A DNA stretch of 64,000 nt from an uncultured Sediminibacterium sp. GTDB lineage: Bacteria; Bacteroidota; Bacteroidia; Chitinophagales; Chitinophagaceae. The notes below the pieces were generated by a model. That model searched no databases. It had not been told where the DNA came from and was given only the letters and a program-made list of their open reading frames with translations. This document shows positions 42,401-51,420 of this stretch, piece by piece. Location of the stretch: the NCBI RefSeq assembly GCF_946481145.1, contig NZ_CAMLMJ010000003.1:1-64000 (forward strand), given 5' to 3'. The position numbers and the translations under genes are program-made. How positions within the stretch are numbered: the first letter of the stretch is position 1; each line of letters starts with the position of its first letter.

Positions 42401-42846
42401 CCAAAGCCGAACTGAAACAATTATTTGCACCCCAAAAGTTCGAGAAAGCCTATCAGCTTGAAACAAATTGTTTTGAACACCTATTGTTACTGAATGAAGG
42501 TGATCTTAAATTTAGTGCACAGGCATTGCCACAAGAAACCCAATTCAGTCAATTAAGAGCCGTTATAAAAATGGAGAACAACGGTAGCCCTTACTGGCTA
42601 ACGATGGGGAATTATTACGAGAACAATGTTGAAATTGGTCGGCAGGATGCTGACTTTAGTACAATATTGCAATACGTAAAAGGCAAGGGATTGGTAGCCA
42701 GTACGGCTAAATCTCCTTTAATTACTGGTCAGGTCCGAAAAGCCCAACCTATCTTAATTAGAAAGAGTAAAGCTTTTATTCTTGCCAGAAATAATGATGC
42801 AGTAGTTGTATTGCAAAACCGGCCTACTGAAAAACAGGGTAATTAA
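39487..42846 (+). CDS. FG-GAP/VCBS repeat lipoprotein with UnbV domain (copy 2)
   Basis: A 1119-residue paralogue of the preceding gene with the same order: lipobox LMAGC near residue 20, first FG-GAP propeller (GDFNNDGLIDLFF, VDINNDGLLDIYV, ADINLDGWPDIYV), UnbV-type region near 535-600 (ALGAKLLLYAKDQLYTYEQYPVHGFQSSM), second propeller (ADINGDGLDDVFIG, DDVNGDGFIDLFFAG). Only 4 bases separate it from copy 1, so they are co-transcribed. Its 3' end overlaps the convergent gene 42824-43753 by 23 bases. Confidence 0.88.
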   Translation: MKLRTLNYSIGLLMILMAGCSQKKTASLFVPLTHEQTGIHFSNKVQPTPSFNLFSYMYFYNGAGVGAGDFNNDGLIDLFFAANQQPNALYLNTGKLNFKDVTAEAKIPSDGNWSTGVSVVDINNDGLLDIYVCNVGNYKTLKGKNQLLVCQGITNGVPVYADQAADYGLDFSGFSTQAAFLDYDADGDLDMFLLNHSVNHDGNYAPRGLFVQTYDSLAGQRLYRNNQQIGKDGKKSIGFSNVTKEAGINGSKIGYGLGVTVADINLDGWPDIYVGNDFHENDYLYINQQNGTFAEQGSKQLMHTSQFSMGVDVADVNNDAYPEIISMDMLPYDPYMLKRSLAEDDYNIFQQKLQYGYTYQYARNNLQYNRKNGMFSEVGQYAGVHATDWSWASLWMDFDNDGLKDLFVSNGIPKRMNDIDYVNYVSGDDLQQKLKQNTIQDKDLSLISKFPEIKIPNQFFRNTGNLKFQNLTDSIQNNLPTFSNGSIYADLDNDGDLDLVVNNINDPVLVYENKTNTTGQEKNFVKVELKGDSNNVNALGAKLLLYAKDQLYTYEQYPVHGFQSSMLLPLQAGLKNIQVDSALVIWPDRTWQPLQLSNETLVKLSYKKGLPLFDFAQRFAKTVDAKQSLLEDITSTTGINYKHQENVFNEFDREPLIPHMVSTEGPALAVADINGDGLDDVFIGASKGFKNAVYTQTTSGTFVKMNQPALAADSMWEDVDAIWVDVNNDKAIDLVIATGGNEYYENDEHLRPLLYLNDGKGNLRKKANAFTEIVNTQSKVIADDVNGDGFIDLFFAGRSVPWAYGMTPRSYLMLNDGYGNFKDITPTVAPALVQPGLITDAQWIDMDKDQQKDLLVAYQWGGIELFLKRQNGFERKMITTKKGWWQSIYADDIDQDGDIDLIAGNFGLNSRITASEKYPVKMYMNDFDDNGRVEQIMTYFVNGTEMPLSSKLQLEKSIPVLRKKYLYAADFAKAELKQLFAPQKFEKAYQLETNCFEHLLLLNEGDLKFSAQALPQETQFSQLRAVIKMENNGSPYWLTMGNYYENNVEIGRQDADFSTILQYVKGKGLVASTAKSPLITGQVRKAQPILIRKSKAFILARNNDAVVVLQNRPTEKQGN

Positions 42847-43753
42847 TGGTAGTAAGCCATTTGGTGCTGTCCTTTTCTGTTAACCTATTGGTGAGTAATC
42901 GCTCAAAGGAAATGGCCGGAGATACTTTTCTGTAATCATTTACATAGAACTGAACGGCTTGCCTGCATTGTTGAATAGCTGTAGGACCTCCTTTAACCTC
43001 GGAAACAACAATATTGCCTAACATCATTTGTTTCAACAGAAACTTTCCTTTTGTTGCCAGATCCCTGTCTGTTGCTAAGGCAACCATCGCCATGTATTTG
43101 TTTTCACTTTCTTTTGAAATATTTAAAATAGGGTCATTTACAATTTTACCATTTTCCGCAACTACATAGTCTTCAACTTCTTTAATCAGGGCATATACTT
43201 CTTCCATGCCAGGCTGGTGATCGAAATACTTGCTGGTAGATACATAAGATGAGTTGGGTACTTTTCCTAATTTTATGTCGAACCCGTAAACTTTCTTTAC
43301 ATCAGATAAGGCAGTGCCTATATTGTTGAACAGTTCATTCAGGGTTTTTACTGCACCACCAGATACTATATTTTGAAATACTTTGATAAAAGGATTTCTT
43401 GACAGCGAAACAGTCGCAGTCATGGTAATAGCAGTTTCTGCATTATAAGTAGCGATAGACTGGAATGAAAAATTGATGGGTCGATCATCTAAACTACCTG
43501 TTAGTTCAAAGCCGTTCAACAATATTGTTTTGATATTGAACTTTGCATCTTCGTAAGCGATAGTGCTATCATTTACCACTTCACCTGGCCACCATCTTTT
43601 CCAATCTCCTTTATTTACAATAACCCTTGAAATGCCATCAAAGGGTATGGGGGAGTTTATTTTTATGGTATAAGTTTTATTGGAGGGAAGTAGGAAGCCA
43701 ACGATAGTTATAATTACCAGAAATGACAAAACAAGTAGCAAAAATCGTTTCAT
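42824..43753 (-). CDS. SRPBCC-fold membrane-anchored protein
   Basis: A 309-residue protein with one N-terminal membrane segment (FLLLVLSFLVIITIVGFLL) and a START/SRPBCC-like first domain of about 40-180 (INSPIPFDGISRVIVNKGDWKRWWPG, beginning as polyketide-cyclase-type domains do). The second part (about 160-300) has an alpha/beta pattern like GyrI effector domains. I do not know its ligand. It is the third gene on the minus strand after the FG-GAP and haloperoxidase-like genes, 66 bases downstream, and overlaps the end of the convergent FG-GAP gene. Confidence 0.65.
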   Translation of the reverse strand: MKRFLLLVLSFLVIITIVGFLLPSNKTYTIKINSPIPFDGISRVIVNKGDWKRWWPGEVVNDSTIAYEDAKFNIKTILLNGFELTGSLDDRPINFSFQSIATYNAETAITMTATVSLSRNPFIKVFQNIVSGGAVKTLNELFNNIGTALSDVKKVYGFDIKLGKVPNSSYVSTSKYFDHQPGMEEVYALIKEVEDYVVAENGKIVNDPILNISKESENKYMAMVALATDRDLATKGKFLLKQMMLGNIVVSEVKGGPTAIQQCRQAVQFYVNDYRKVSPAISFERLLTNRLTEKDSTKWLTTINYPVFQ

Positions 43754-43819
43754 AAGTCAAAAGCCGTTTAGTATTCAAATGTAAGATAGTAAGTGGCAAT
43801 GAAATCTAATGACATAGGG

Positions 43820-45142
43820 TTATTTGCTTAAAAAAACCTGGTTAAAATAGTTTCCGATTTGTTGTCCTTGTTTTTGTCCATTTATTACTGCAGAACGATA
43901 ATGTATGCCGCCATACATACGACTCATACTTACTTCATAAGATGCTGCTTCCAGTGATGAGAAACTTCTTTCAAGTCCAAGGTATTTAAGTTCCGTAGTA
44001 TCATGAAAAGCAGTACTCTTCCCAAATATTGCCGACAAAACAGTGGCAGCGGCAGCAGATATTACACTATGTCCACTGGTATATTCCGGAAAAGGTGGGG
44101 TTTGCAATAAAGTGTTCCATTCAGAAGCTATATGTTCCCTGATAACGGTAACAGGTCTTACTGTTTTGCTGGAGTATTTTTCTTCCCAGGTAGAAATAAA
44201 GGCATCAAAAACGGCTGCTGACGCAAGCGCATAAGCTTGTGCTATAACCAATTCCGGCTTGTTGGATTGCTTGCCCAGAATACCAATAATACCCATCCAG
44301 TGACCAACAGGGGTAGTTTTTTTGTTGCCATACATTAAGTGGCCTTTATGTTCAGACACGAAAGGGTTATCATCCCAATATTTAGCAATTAGTTTTTGTT
44401 CATCGGTTAAGGTTTTACTCATATTATATACTTCAAGCAATTCTTTATAATACTGACTTGATGGATCGAGACTAAAAGCTGGAGGTCTTACTGGTTTAAA
44501 CTGCGAAGCAGAATCCATCAGAAGAGGTTTAATATATTGCCAGTTTGGTTCAACTGCTTCTTCATAATCAGGTGGTGTTTGTTGCCATATGCCTGTTTCT
44601 TTCAATACACTAAATTTGGGCATTCCACGGGTTTGCTTATATCCATCATTTCCCGCCCGCTCAAATATTACACCCGCCACTTCTTCACCCCAGGCAATAG
44701 ATCTTGTTTTTATTGCATCAGCTATATTTTCAAAATTAACCAGTAGTTGTTCCCTGCTTTTTTGGATACTGTCTTTAGAAAATACCAATGCCTCAGCTAC
44801 TTTCATAAATGCAATCACCGCAGAAAGCCGAAAATCATACAACGCATTAGTGTCCTTTAATATTGGTTGTCTGAATCCTTTTAGAGAGGGCAGCATACTT
44901 TTATAGGCTTTGTCTGACGGACAAAGTGCTTCATAATACGCAATATTACTGTAGGCGTACATGCGACTAGCAACCGGAGGATTTACAATATCATAAACTA
45001 TTGCATCGGTGAGTTGTTGCTCACAATCGTATTGTAAAGGGGCGCCTGAATAAATAGTTTCATTGTTGCCTGATTTGCAGCTATATAATAAGCAGCAAAA
45101 CATGCTCAATGAGCATATTCTTCTACTGATAAAACGTTTCAT
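43820..45142 (-). CDS. Vanadium haloperoxidase / PAP2-like lipoprotein (copy 1)
   Basis: A 440-residue lipoprotein (lipobox LLYSC near residue 22) of the vanadium-dependent haloperoxidase/acid phosphatase superfamily. The three oxyanion-binding motifs are present near the C-terminus: KTVRPVTVIREH, EYTSGHSVISAAAATVL and MYGGIHYRSAV with its histidine. Whether it binds vanadate (haloperoxidase) or hydrolyses phosphate esters cannot be decided. It starts 4 bases after the giant FG-GAP gene upstream, so they are one operon. A diverged copy lies at 51421. Confidence 0.85.
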   Translation of the reverse strand: MKRFISRRICSLSMFCCLLYSCKSGNNETIYSGAPLQYDCEQQLTDAIVYDIVNPPVASRMYAYSNIAYYEALCPSDKAYKSMLPSLKGFRQPILKDTNALYDFRLSAVIAFMKVAEALVFSKDSIQKSREQLLVNFENIADAIKTRSIAWGEEVAGVIFERAGNDGYKQTRGMPKFSVLKETGIWQQTPPDYEEAVEPNWQYIKPLLMDSASQFKPVRPPAFSLDPSSQYYKELLEVYNMSKTLTDEQKLIAKYWDDNPFVSEHKGHLMYGNKKTTPVGHWMGIIGILGKQSNKPELVIAQAYALASAAVFDAFISTWEEKYSSKTVRPVTVIREHIASEWNTLLQTPPFPEYTSGHSVISAAAATVLSAIFGKSTAFHDTTELKYLGLERSFSSLEAASYEVSMSRMYGGIHYRSAVINGQKQGQQIGNYFNQVFLSK

Positions 45143-45146
45143 AGGT

Positions 45147-48100
45147 TTAGGGTTTAATAGTTCTGCTGATTTTATTCCCTGAATAAATATCTACAGATGT
45201 AATTGTGTTGTTAATGGAAAGGAAACGAGCCGACTGAGACAGGAAGCCTTGTCCATAAGTATATTCTTCTTTTCTTTTCTGCCCATCTCTCAGGTGAACT
45301 ATAGCGTAGGTTTCATTTCCTGCTAATTTGATATAGCTGCCTGTAAAATTTTCAGCACGGAAAAGCTTTAATAAGTCGCGATTCTGTCCGGCAGCGATGG
45401 CCATTTTATCATTAACCAATAAGCTAACAAGAGATCTTCCGTTTGCAGGTGTATAGAATCCTGATTTGGCGATGGATAAACTGTTGAACCCTTTCTTGCC
45501 ATTATTCATAAGTACAAGTCCATTCAATGCATCATGTTTTCCAAGAAAAGGTGCCATGGCAAATTCATTGCCGGTTAATGCAAGATCGATCCATCCATCA
45601 CCATTCATATCTGTTGCTACGATGCCGTATACAGGTGCAAGCTGGGCTTCAGCAGGCAAACTGTGTATTTCGAAATTCAGGTTGCCTTTGTTTTCAATCC
45701 ATGCATGTTGCAAATAGTTGGCACTTGCCTGATAAGCGTCTTTTATTACGGCTGCAGGAAATAACTGGCTCATATCTGCTTTCGCATAGCTACTGTAATT
45801 CGGGAAACGTTCTTTCATCACACTCATTTCCCTTAGCAACAAATCTCTTCCGGCAACTGGAAATTCTTTTAGTTCACCTCCGGTTTGTGCGGGAAGCCAA
45901 TGACTGAATATGGCATCGAAACTGGTATTGTTGTCGAAATCTTTTCCATAAACTTTCAATGGGTATTGTTCTGAAGCTTTTAAGAATCCATTACTACCGT
46001 AATTACCTGCTACATAATCCATATCACCGTCATTGTCTAAATCAGTAGCAACAATACTGTTCCACCAACCTTTATATGCATCAAGTGCTGTAGTTGTTTT
46101 ACGCAGTGAAGAACCTGTATTCTTAAGCAAGAGAATATTTCCCCAGTCGCTGGTAAGCAGTAAATCAATTTTTCCGTCATTGTCCGCATCAGACCAGACG
46201 GCCGAGGTGATCATACCAATGTTTTGGAGATCAGGTGCAAACTTGCTGGTTACGTCGGTAAAGCTTATTTGTCCTTTTTTGGAATCATTGCGATAAATAA
46301 AACTACTGGTTGGTAATGGATATCTTCCTGGTATAACCCTTCCACCAATGAATAGATCTATATCTCCATCCTGATCGTAATCTGCTCCTACTACACAACT
46401 TTTGGTTGCCCGGTTATTGGTAAATGATGTTGTTATTTCTGTAAAATTTCCTTTACCGTCATTTTCATAAAAATGATCCATATAGGCTTTAGTCTGAGGT
46501 TGGTTTTCTGCACCACCGGAAACGATAAATATATCCAGGTCATTATCACTATCGGCATCTAATAGTATAATACCTGCATCATCCTGGTATTGCGGTACAT
46601 CAGAACCGGGTAATTTCTTTCGTGTGAATTTTCCCGAAGAAGATTGCATGAAAATACTCGCATGGAATGGAGATCCACCACCGCAGACGATATCATCGAG
46701 TCCATCACCATTAACATCACCTACAGCCAGCGAAGGTCCATATTGGGTGAGTTTGTGTGGGAGTAAACGTTGAATATCAAAGTCTATAAAATCAACTTCT
46801 GAAAATCCATAGTTGATACCAGCGGCCGCGGTAATATCCAACCATGCTGAACCGTGGTTTTCAGTAACTGATGTAATAGTGTCTCGATGTGCATTCGCAG
46901 CATTAAAAAATAAAGTAGTATTGGTTGAAAGGTTTTTCTTTATTTCCTGTCTGCCATCCGGCCATACTACTTTAATTGAATCGATCTTGTCATTTTTGCC
47001 TAAGCCAAAATGAATGGTTTGATCAACCGTTGATAAATAACCCCTGTAAGGTGAATGTTCAATCGATTGGTGCCCACGTGGTGTATATACATGTACCTTG
47101 GTGCCAAAACCTGCGATATTCTGCGTCGTTCCTTGTAACCCTATCCTTACATAATTTGATTTTTCTTTTTGGTCCTGCTCTTTATTTTCAAGAAAGGTAG
47201 CGGGCATATTGGTATTGTTGATCACAATATCGAGATCGCCATCATTATCTAAATCAGTATAGGCCATCCCAGCAGAAAAAGTTGGAAAATTAACGCCCCA
47301 TTCTTTCGTTCTGTCAATAAAGTGTAAATCGCCATTGTTTTGAAAAATATAGTTACTGATGTTAACTATTGGTAATTGCTTAAGAACTTCTTCAAAAGGG
47401 GCGTTAGCAACTGCGTTATCCCTGTAAGACATAAAATCTTTATCCGACATATCTTTTGGCAATCCATTGCTTACAAAAAGATCTCTCCAGCCATCATTAT
47501 TAGCATCGAACAATAAAGGGGCCCAACTCCAGTCGGTGTTAGCTACTCCACTGAAATAGGCAATATCACTAAATGCTGGTCGCTGGATACTGTCATATCC
47601 CGACGGAAGCATTCCCTGGTTTAATTGAAGCGTATTACGAGGGTATTGATAAATGTAACCAAATCGATCGCTGTTTTGAAAAGTCTGGTAGCTGATATCG
47701 TTATGCATCATTTTTTGTCTGTAGTTATCTGCCGGCATCATATCTGTTTCAATAATATCTGCAAGACCATCATTGTTTATGTCTGCTATATCATTGCCCA
47801 TTGCATTTCTACTGGTATGTTTAAAATAGGCAGCACACTGATCTGAAAATGTGCCGTTCTTATTATTGATGTACAGTATATTATTTGACAAGTAATCGTT
47901 ACTAACGTAGATATCTTTCCAACCATCATTATTAATATCTGCGATGCTTACACCAAGTCCATGACCTTCAATAAGTATTCCTGCTTTTGCAGATACATCT
48001 TTGTAAACTGGATGTTGTAGTGAGGAGTCAAAATTATTTTCAAGTAGCTTATCTGTATTCGGCCAAGTGCCATTTTTTCTGATTGGTCGGAATTCATTTG

Positions 48101-48698
48101 GGTAAGTGCCATCAAGATCGTTTACCAATAGGTACACATCAAGGTCGCCATCATTATCGTAATCGAAAAACGCAGCCATATGTGTGTTTGAAGCATCATC
48201 TAATCCATAAGCTGCCGCTGATTCTTTGAAGATGGGGATGCCTGTTTTTTTATCTATGCCCTGGTTCACATAGAGTAGGTTTTTTCTTTGGGTGCTATCT
48301 GTTAGTACAGCAGCGCATACGTAAATATCTTTCCATCCGTCATTGTTAATATCAATCACACTAACACCTTTGCACCATTTGCCATTTCCTCCAACACCTG
48401 CCTGATCGGTGATATCTTCGAATACCAGTTTGCCTTTGTTGAGGAAAAGTTTATTCGATGATCTGTTCGCGGTAAAATAAATGTCCGGTAAACTATCGTT
48501 GTTAAAATCTCCAATACCAACACCTCCGCCATTATAAATGTATTCGTAGTTCAATACATTTAGTTCAGGCGTTTCAGTAATAAGATTGTTGAATTTGAGT
48601 CCCGATTTTTCTGGGTCAATTTCCCGGAAAAGGGTATTCGATTGCTTGCATGACAATACCATCATGCAAACGATTGCGGCAAGCATTATGTGCTTCAT
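45147..48698 (-). CDS. FG-GAP/VCBS repeat lipoprotein with UnbV domain (copy 3)
   Basis: A 1183-residue lipoprotein (lipobox MVLSC near 17), third member of the family in the window. FG-GAP/VCBS loops GDFNNDSLPDIYF, IDINNDGWKDIYV, ADINNDGLADII, then UnbV-type part near 525-600 (FGTKVHVYTPRGHQSIEHSPYRGYLSTVD ... IKVVWPDGRQEIKK) and a second propeller (GDVNGDGLDDIVCGGGS, TDLDNDGDMDYVAGNYG). It is divergent from the GH65 gene with only 53 bases between start codons and leads the minus-strand operon with the haloperoxidase-like gene. Confidence 0.88.
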   Translation of the reverse strand: MKHIMLAAIVCMMVLSCKQSNTLFREIDPEKSGLKFNNLITETPELNVLNYEYIYNGGGVGIGDFNNDSLPDIYFTANRSSNKLFLNKGKLVFEDITDQAGVGGNGKWCKGVSVIDINNDGWKDIYVCAAVLTDSTQRKNLLYVNQGIDKKTGIPIFKESAAAYGLDDASNTHMAAFFDYDNDGDLDVYLLVNDLDGTYPNEFRPIRKNGTWPNTDKLLENNFDSSLQHPVYKDVSAKAGILIEGHGLGVSIADINNDGWKDIYVSNDYLSNNILYINNKNGTFSDQCAAYFKHTSRNAMGNDIADINNDGLADIIETDMMPADNYRQKMMHNDISYQTFQNSDRFGYIYQYPRNTLQLNQGMLPSGYDSIQRPAFSDIAYFSGVANTDWSWAPLLFDANNDGWRDLFVSNGLPKDMSDKDFMSYRDNAVANAPFEEVLKQLPIVNISNYIFQNNGDLHFIDRTKEWGVNFPTFSAGMAYTDLDNDGDLDIVINNTNMPATFLENKEQDQKEKSNYVRIGLQGTTQNIAGFGTKVHVYTPRGHQSIEHSPYRGYLSTVDQTIHFGLGKNDKIDSIKVVWPDGRQEIKKNLSTNTTLFFNAANAHRDTITSVTENHGSAWLDITAAAGINYGFSEVDFIDFDIQRLLPHKLTQYGPSLAVGDVNGDGLDDIVCGGGSPFHASIFMQSSSGKFTRKKLPGSDVPQYQDDAGIILLDADSDNDLDIFIVSGGAENQPQTKAYMDHFYENDGKGNFTEITTSFTNNRATKSCVVGADYDQDGDIDLFIGGRVIPGRYPLPTSSFIYRNDSKKGQISFTDVTSKFAPDLQNIGMITSAVWSDADNDGKIDLLLTSDWGNILLLKNTGSSLRKTTTALDAYKGWWNSIVATDLDNDGDMDYVAGNYGSNGFLKASEQYPLKVYGKDFDNNTSFDAIFSHWLPAQTGGELKEFPVAGRDLLLREMSVMKERFPNYSSYAKADMSQLFPAAVIKDAYQASANYLQHAWIENKGNLNFEIHSLPAEAQLAPVYGIVATDMNGDGWIDLALTGNEFAMAPFLGKHDALNGLVLMNNGKKGFNSLSIAKSGFYTPANGRSLVSLLVNDKMAIAAGQNRDLLKLFRAENFTGSYIKLAGNETYAIVHLRDGQKRKEEYTYGQGFLSQSARFLSINNTITSVDIYSGNKISRTIKP

Positions 48699-48712
48699 AC
48701 AGGGTTTTAGAT

Positions 48713-48731
48713 TAAATTTGAGCTAGCTCAA
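48713..48731 (+). promoter_or_regulatory. -7 box overlapping a 14-bp palindrome between divergent FG-GAP and GH65 genes
   Basis: TAAATTTG (48713-48720) is a perfect TAnnTTTG for the GH65 gene (ATG 48752). TTGAGCTAGCTCAA (48718-48731) is a perfect 14-bp palindrome overlapping its end and the expected start of transcription. In a divergent gap of only 53 bases this can control both directions. Confidence 0.55.
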
Positions 48732-48751
48732 GTACTTCTAAAATACGCATT

Positions 48752-50785
48752 ATGAAACGATTGCCGCTTATTTATGTCCTATTTTTTTTGTTTGTTTTTA
48801 CTGCAGCAAATGCCCAGGACCCCTGGAAACTTTCTGTACCATCAGTAAGTACTGCGAACTACTACGGTGTAACAGTAGCCAATGGAATGATTGGCATTGT
48901 TTCTTCACCAGAACCCTTCAAAGTAAAAGAAGTAGTGTTGGCTGGAGCATATGACCAGTATGGCCGTGGCAGGGTAAGTAATTTTCTGCGAAGCTTTAAC
49001 CTGTTGAATATGCAATTGGGAATTGACGGACGTAATATCGGTTCAGCAGATGTGAAGAATATGAAACAGGAGCTGGATATGAAGCAGGCGTCTTTTACCT
49101 GTTCCTTTGATTATGGCGATAAAGCAACTATAACATATACTTACTATTCTTTACGTCATCTTCCTTTTACCGTATTAATGGATGTAGCAGTTACAGCCAA
49201 AAAAGATATTCTCGTTAATGCAGCCAGTGTAATGGAAGCGCCGGATGCATTAAAAGATGTGCAAAATTATTATAATGAAATCGATCGCCCGCATGTAACC
49301 ATTAGCCTGCTTACATCTTCAGCGAAAAGTCCAACAGGAAAATTATTGATGTGTGCTTCCAATACATTTTTATTTTCGGAACACCATGGATCAGAACCAA
49401 GGGTCATTCATGAAATGTGGGATAATAACATGCATCTCATGAAATTCAATAAGAACCTGAAAGCGGGAACTACATATCGGTTCTCTATTGCAGGATCTTC
49501 TATAACCAGTGCCCATCACGATGATGCCTTGAATGAAGCAGAACGTATGACCATTTTTGCAAAACTGGAAGGCAGGGATCGATTATTGTCATTTCATACC
49601 AAAGCATGGAATGAATTATGGAAAAGTGATATACAGATTGAAGGTGATGCACAGGCGCAACAGGATATACACAGCATGATGTATCATCTCTATTCTTTCG
49701 TAAGAGAAGGTACTGATAATAGTCCATCACCAATGGGATTAAGTGGATTGGGTTATAATGGTCATGTATTCTGGGACACAGAATTATGGATGTATCCTGC
49801 ATTGCTGGTATTGCAACCGGGTATGGCAAAAAGTATGGTAGAATATCGTTTCAACAGACTTGCTGCTGCAAAAAGAAATGCGTTTAGTCATGGTTATAAA
49901 GGAGCCATGTTTCCATGGGAGAGTGCTGCAACAGGTGTAGAAGAAACACCGGTTTGGGCATTGAGTGGTCCTTTTGAACATCATATAACTGCCTGCGTAG
50001 GTATTGCGGCGTGGAATTACTATTGTGTTACGCAAGACAAAGAATGGCTAAAAGAAAGAGGTTGGCCCATATTAAAAGAAACAGCTGATTTCTGGGCAAG
50101 CAGGGTAGAGAGAAATGGTCCCGGTAAATATGATATTAAAAATGTAGTGGCAGCAGATGAGTGGGCTGAGAATGTAGACAACAATGCCTGGACAAATGCC
50201 GCTGCAAAAGCTGTATTAAATTATGCAACGGAAGCTGCTGCTTTGGTGGGTGCCAAAGCAGATGCCGATTGGTTGCATGTGGCACAAAATATTCCCATCC
50301 TTAAAATGGAAAACGGTGTAACAAGGGAACATGCCACCTATAAGGGAGAAGGCATTAAGCAGGGAGATGTTAACCTGTTGGCCTATCCGTTAAAAGAAAT
50401 AAGCGATCCTAAAGAAGTGCTGAAAGACCTCGAGTATTATGAAACACGTGTACCCAATGAGGGAACACCGGCTATGACTCATGCAATTTTTACGCTCCTG
50501 TATGCCAGGCTGGGTAATGCAGATAAAGCCCTGAAGTTTTTCAAGGAGTCCTATGAGCCCAACCTGAATCCGCCATTCAGGGTGATTGCAGAAACCAAGG
50601 GGGGGACTAATCCGTATTTCGCCACAGGCGCAGGCGGTATTTTACAGAGTGTTATCATGGGTTTTGGTGGAATTGATATCGGAGCTAAAGGAATTACACA
50701 GCTTAAATCGGTGCTCCCTAAACATTGGAAAAAACTAACATTAACAGGTATTGGGCCCGATAAAAAAACCTTTATAGTTCAATAA
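48752..50785 (+). CDS. Secreted glycoside hydrolase family 65 enzyme
   Basis: A 677-residue protein with signal peptide PLIYVLFFLFVFTAANAQ. GH65 features: GYNGHVFWDTELWMYPALLVLQP (substrate-binding), HGYKGAMFPWESAATGVEETP, FEHHITACVGIAAWNYY, and AADEWAENVDNNAWTNAAA with the likely general-acid glutamate near residue 470. GH65 contains alpha-glucoside phosphorylases and hydrolases acting on maltose, kojibiose, trehalose and similar sugars; export argues for a hydrolase, since a phosphorylase product would be lost outside the cell. Divergent from FG-GAP copy 3, and first of four plus-strand genes to 53994. Confidence 0.86.
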   Translation: MKRLPLIYVLFFLFVFTAANAQDPWKLSVPSVSTANYYGVTVANGMIGIVSSPEPFKVKEVVLAGAYDQYGRGRVSNFLRSFNLLNMQLGIDGRNIGSADVKNMKQELDMKQASFTCSFDYGDKATITYTYYSLRHLPFTVLMDVAVTAKKDILVNAASVMEAPDALKDVQNYYNEIDRPHVTISLLTSSAKSPTGKLLMCASNTFLFSEHHGSEPRVIHEMWDNNMHLMKFNKNLKAGTTYRFSIAGSSITSAHHDDALNEAERMTIFAKLEGRDRLLSFHTKAWNELWKSDIQIEGDAQAQQDIHSMMYHLYSFVREGTDNSPSPMGLSGLGYNGHVFWDTELWMYPALLVLQPGMAKSMVEYRFNRLAAAKRNAFSHGYKGAMFPWESAATGVEETPVWALSGPFEHHITACVGIAAWNYYCVTQDKEWLKERGWPILKETADFWASRVERNGPGKYDIKNVVAADEWAENVDNNAWTNAAAKAVLNYATEAAALVGAKADADWLHVAQNIPILKMENGVTREHATYKGEGIKQGDVNLLAYPLKEISDPKEVLKDLEYYETRVPNEGTPAMTHAIFTLLYARLGNADKALKFFKESYEPNLNPPFRVIAETKGGTNPYFATGAGGILQSVIMGFGGIDIGAKGITQLKSVLPKHWKKLTLTGIGPDKKTFIVQ

Positions 50786-50805
50786 AATTATTTATTTTTA
50801 ATTGC

Positions 50806-51360
50806 TTGAAACGACTTGCCACGATAGTATCCCTCTGTTTACTACTGTTTAGCCTTGGTGGCTATAGACTCTTATTAGGATATATGGAGTCGGCTTCTGA
50901 TAAGGCTTTTCAGGCCAGTCTGAATGATGATATCTATGATGAGGCCATGTTTCTTCATATTAAAGTTCCCGCTAGCACACCTTATGGATCTAACTCATTA
51001 CAGTATGAAAATGCGACCGGTGAGGTAGATATTAACGGGGTAACTTATCATTTTGTAAAGAGACGTTTTTATAAAGATTCACTTGAATTATTGTGCGTAC
51101 CCAATATCCAAAAAATCGGTATCCGTAATGCACGGGACGATTTTTTCCGGTTAGCGGGTGATTATAATGCAGGGAACAATGCACAGAAATCTTCCAATCA
51201 GCATACGGTTCTTAAATTCTCAATGTCAGACTTTACCGGGGATCATTCTTTTTCCTGGCAGTTTAGGGATGTTGCCTCGCAACAAGTTCATATTGTGAAG
51301 CAGGAATCGGCTTACCTGTCTGATTATACCAACCGCTTAGAGCGCCCACCACAGGCTTAA
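50806..51360 (+). CDS. Exported hypothetical protein
   Basis: A 184-residue protein starting at a TTG (50806), 20 bases after the GH65 stop. N-terminal hydrophobic segment TIVSLCLLLFSLGGYRLLLGY as signal or anchor, then a mixed alpha/beta body (EAMFLHIKVPASTPYGSNSLQYENATGEVDINGVTYHFVKRRFYKDSLELLCVPN). No cysteine cluster or catalytic motif is seen. I recognise no named family. Placement suggests co-expression with GH65 and the PAP2-like gene that follows 60 bases later. No ATG near the start retains the signal segment, so TTG is kept. Confidence 0.65.
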   Translation: MKRLATIVSLCLLLFSLGGYRLLLGYMESASDKAFQASLNDDIYDEAMFLHIKVPASTPYGSNSLQYENATGEVDINGVTYHFVKRRFYKDSLELLCVPNIQKIGIRNARDDFFRLAGDYNAGNNAQKSSNQHTVLKFSMSDFTGDHSFSWQFRDVASQQVHIVKQESAYLSDYTNRLERPPQA

Positions 51361-51420
51361 TGCTGGTTCATTAAGCAATTCTCTTTTTATCTGAATTATT
51401 GAATTTCATTAAGCTTTTTT

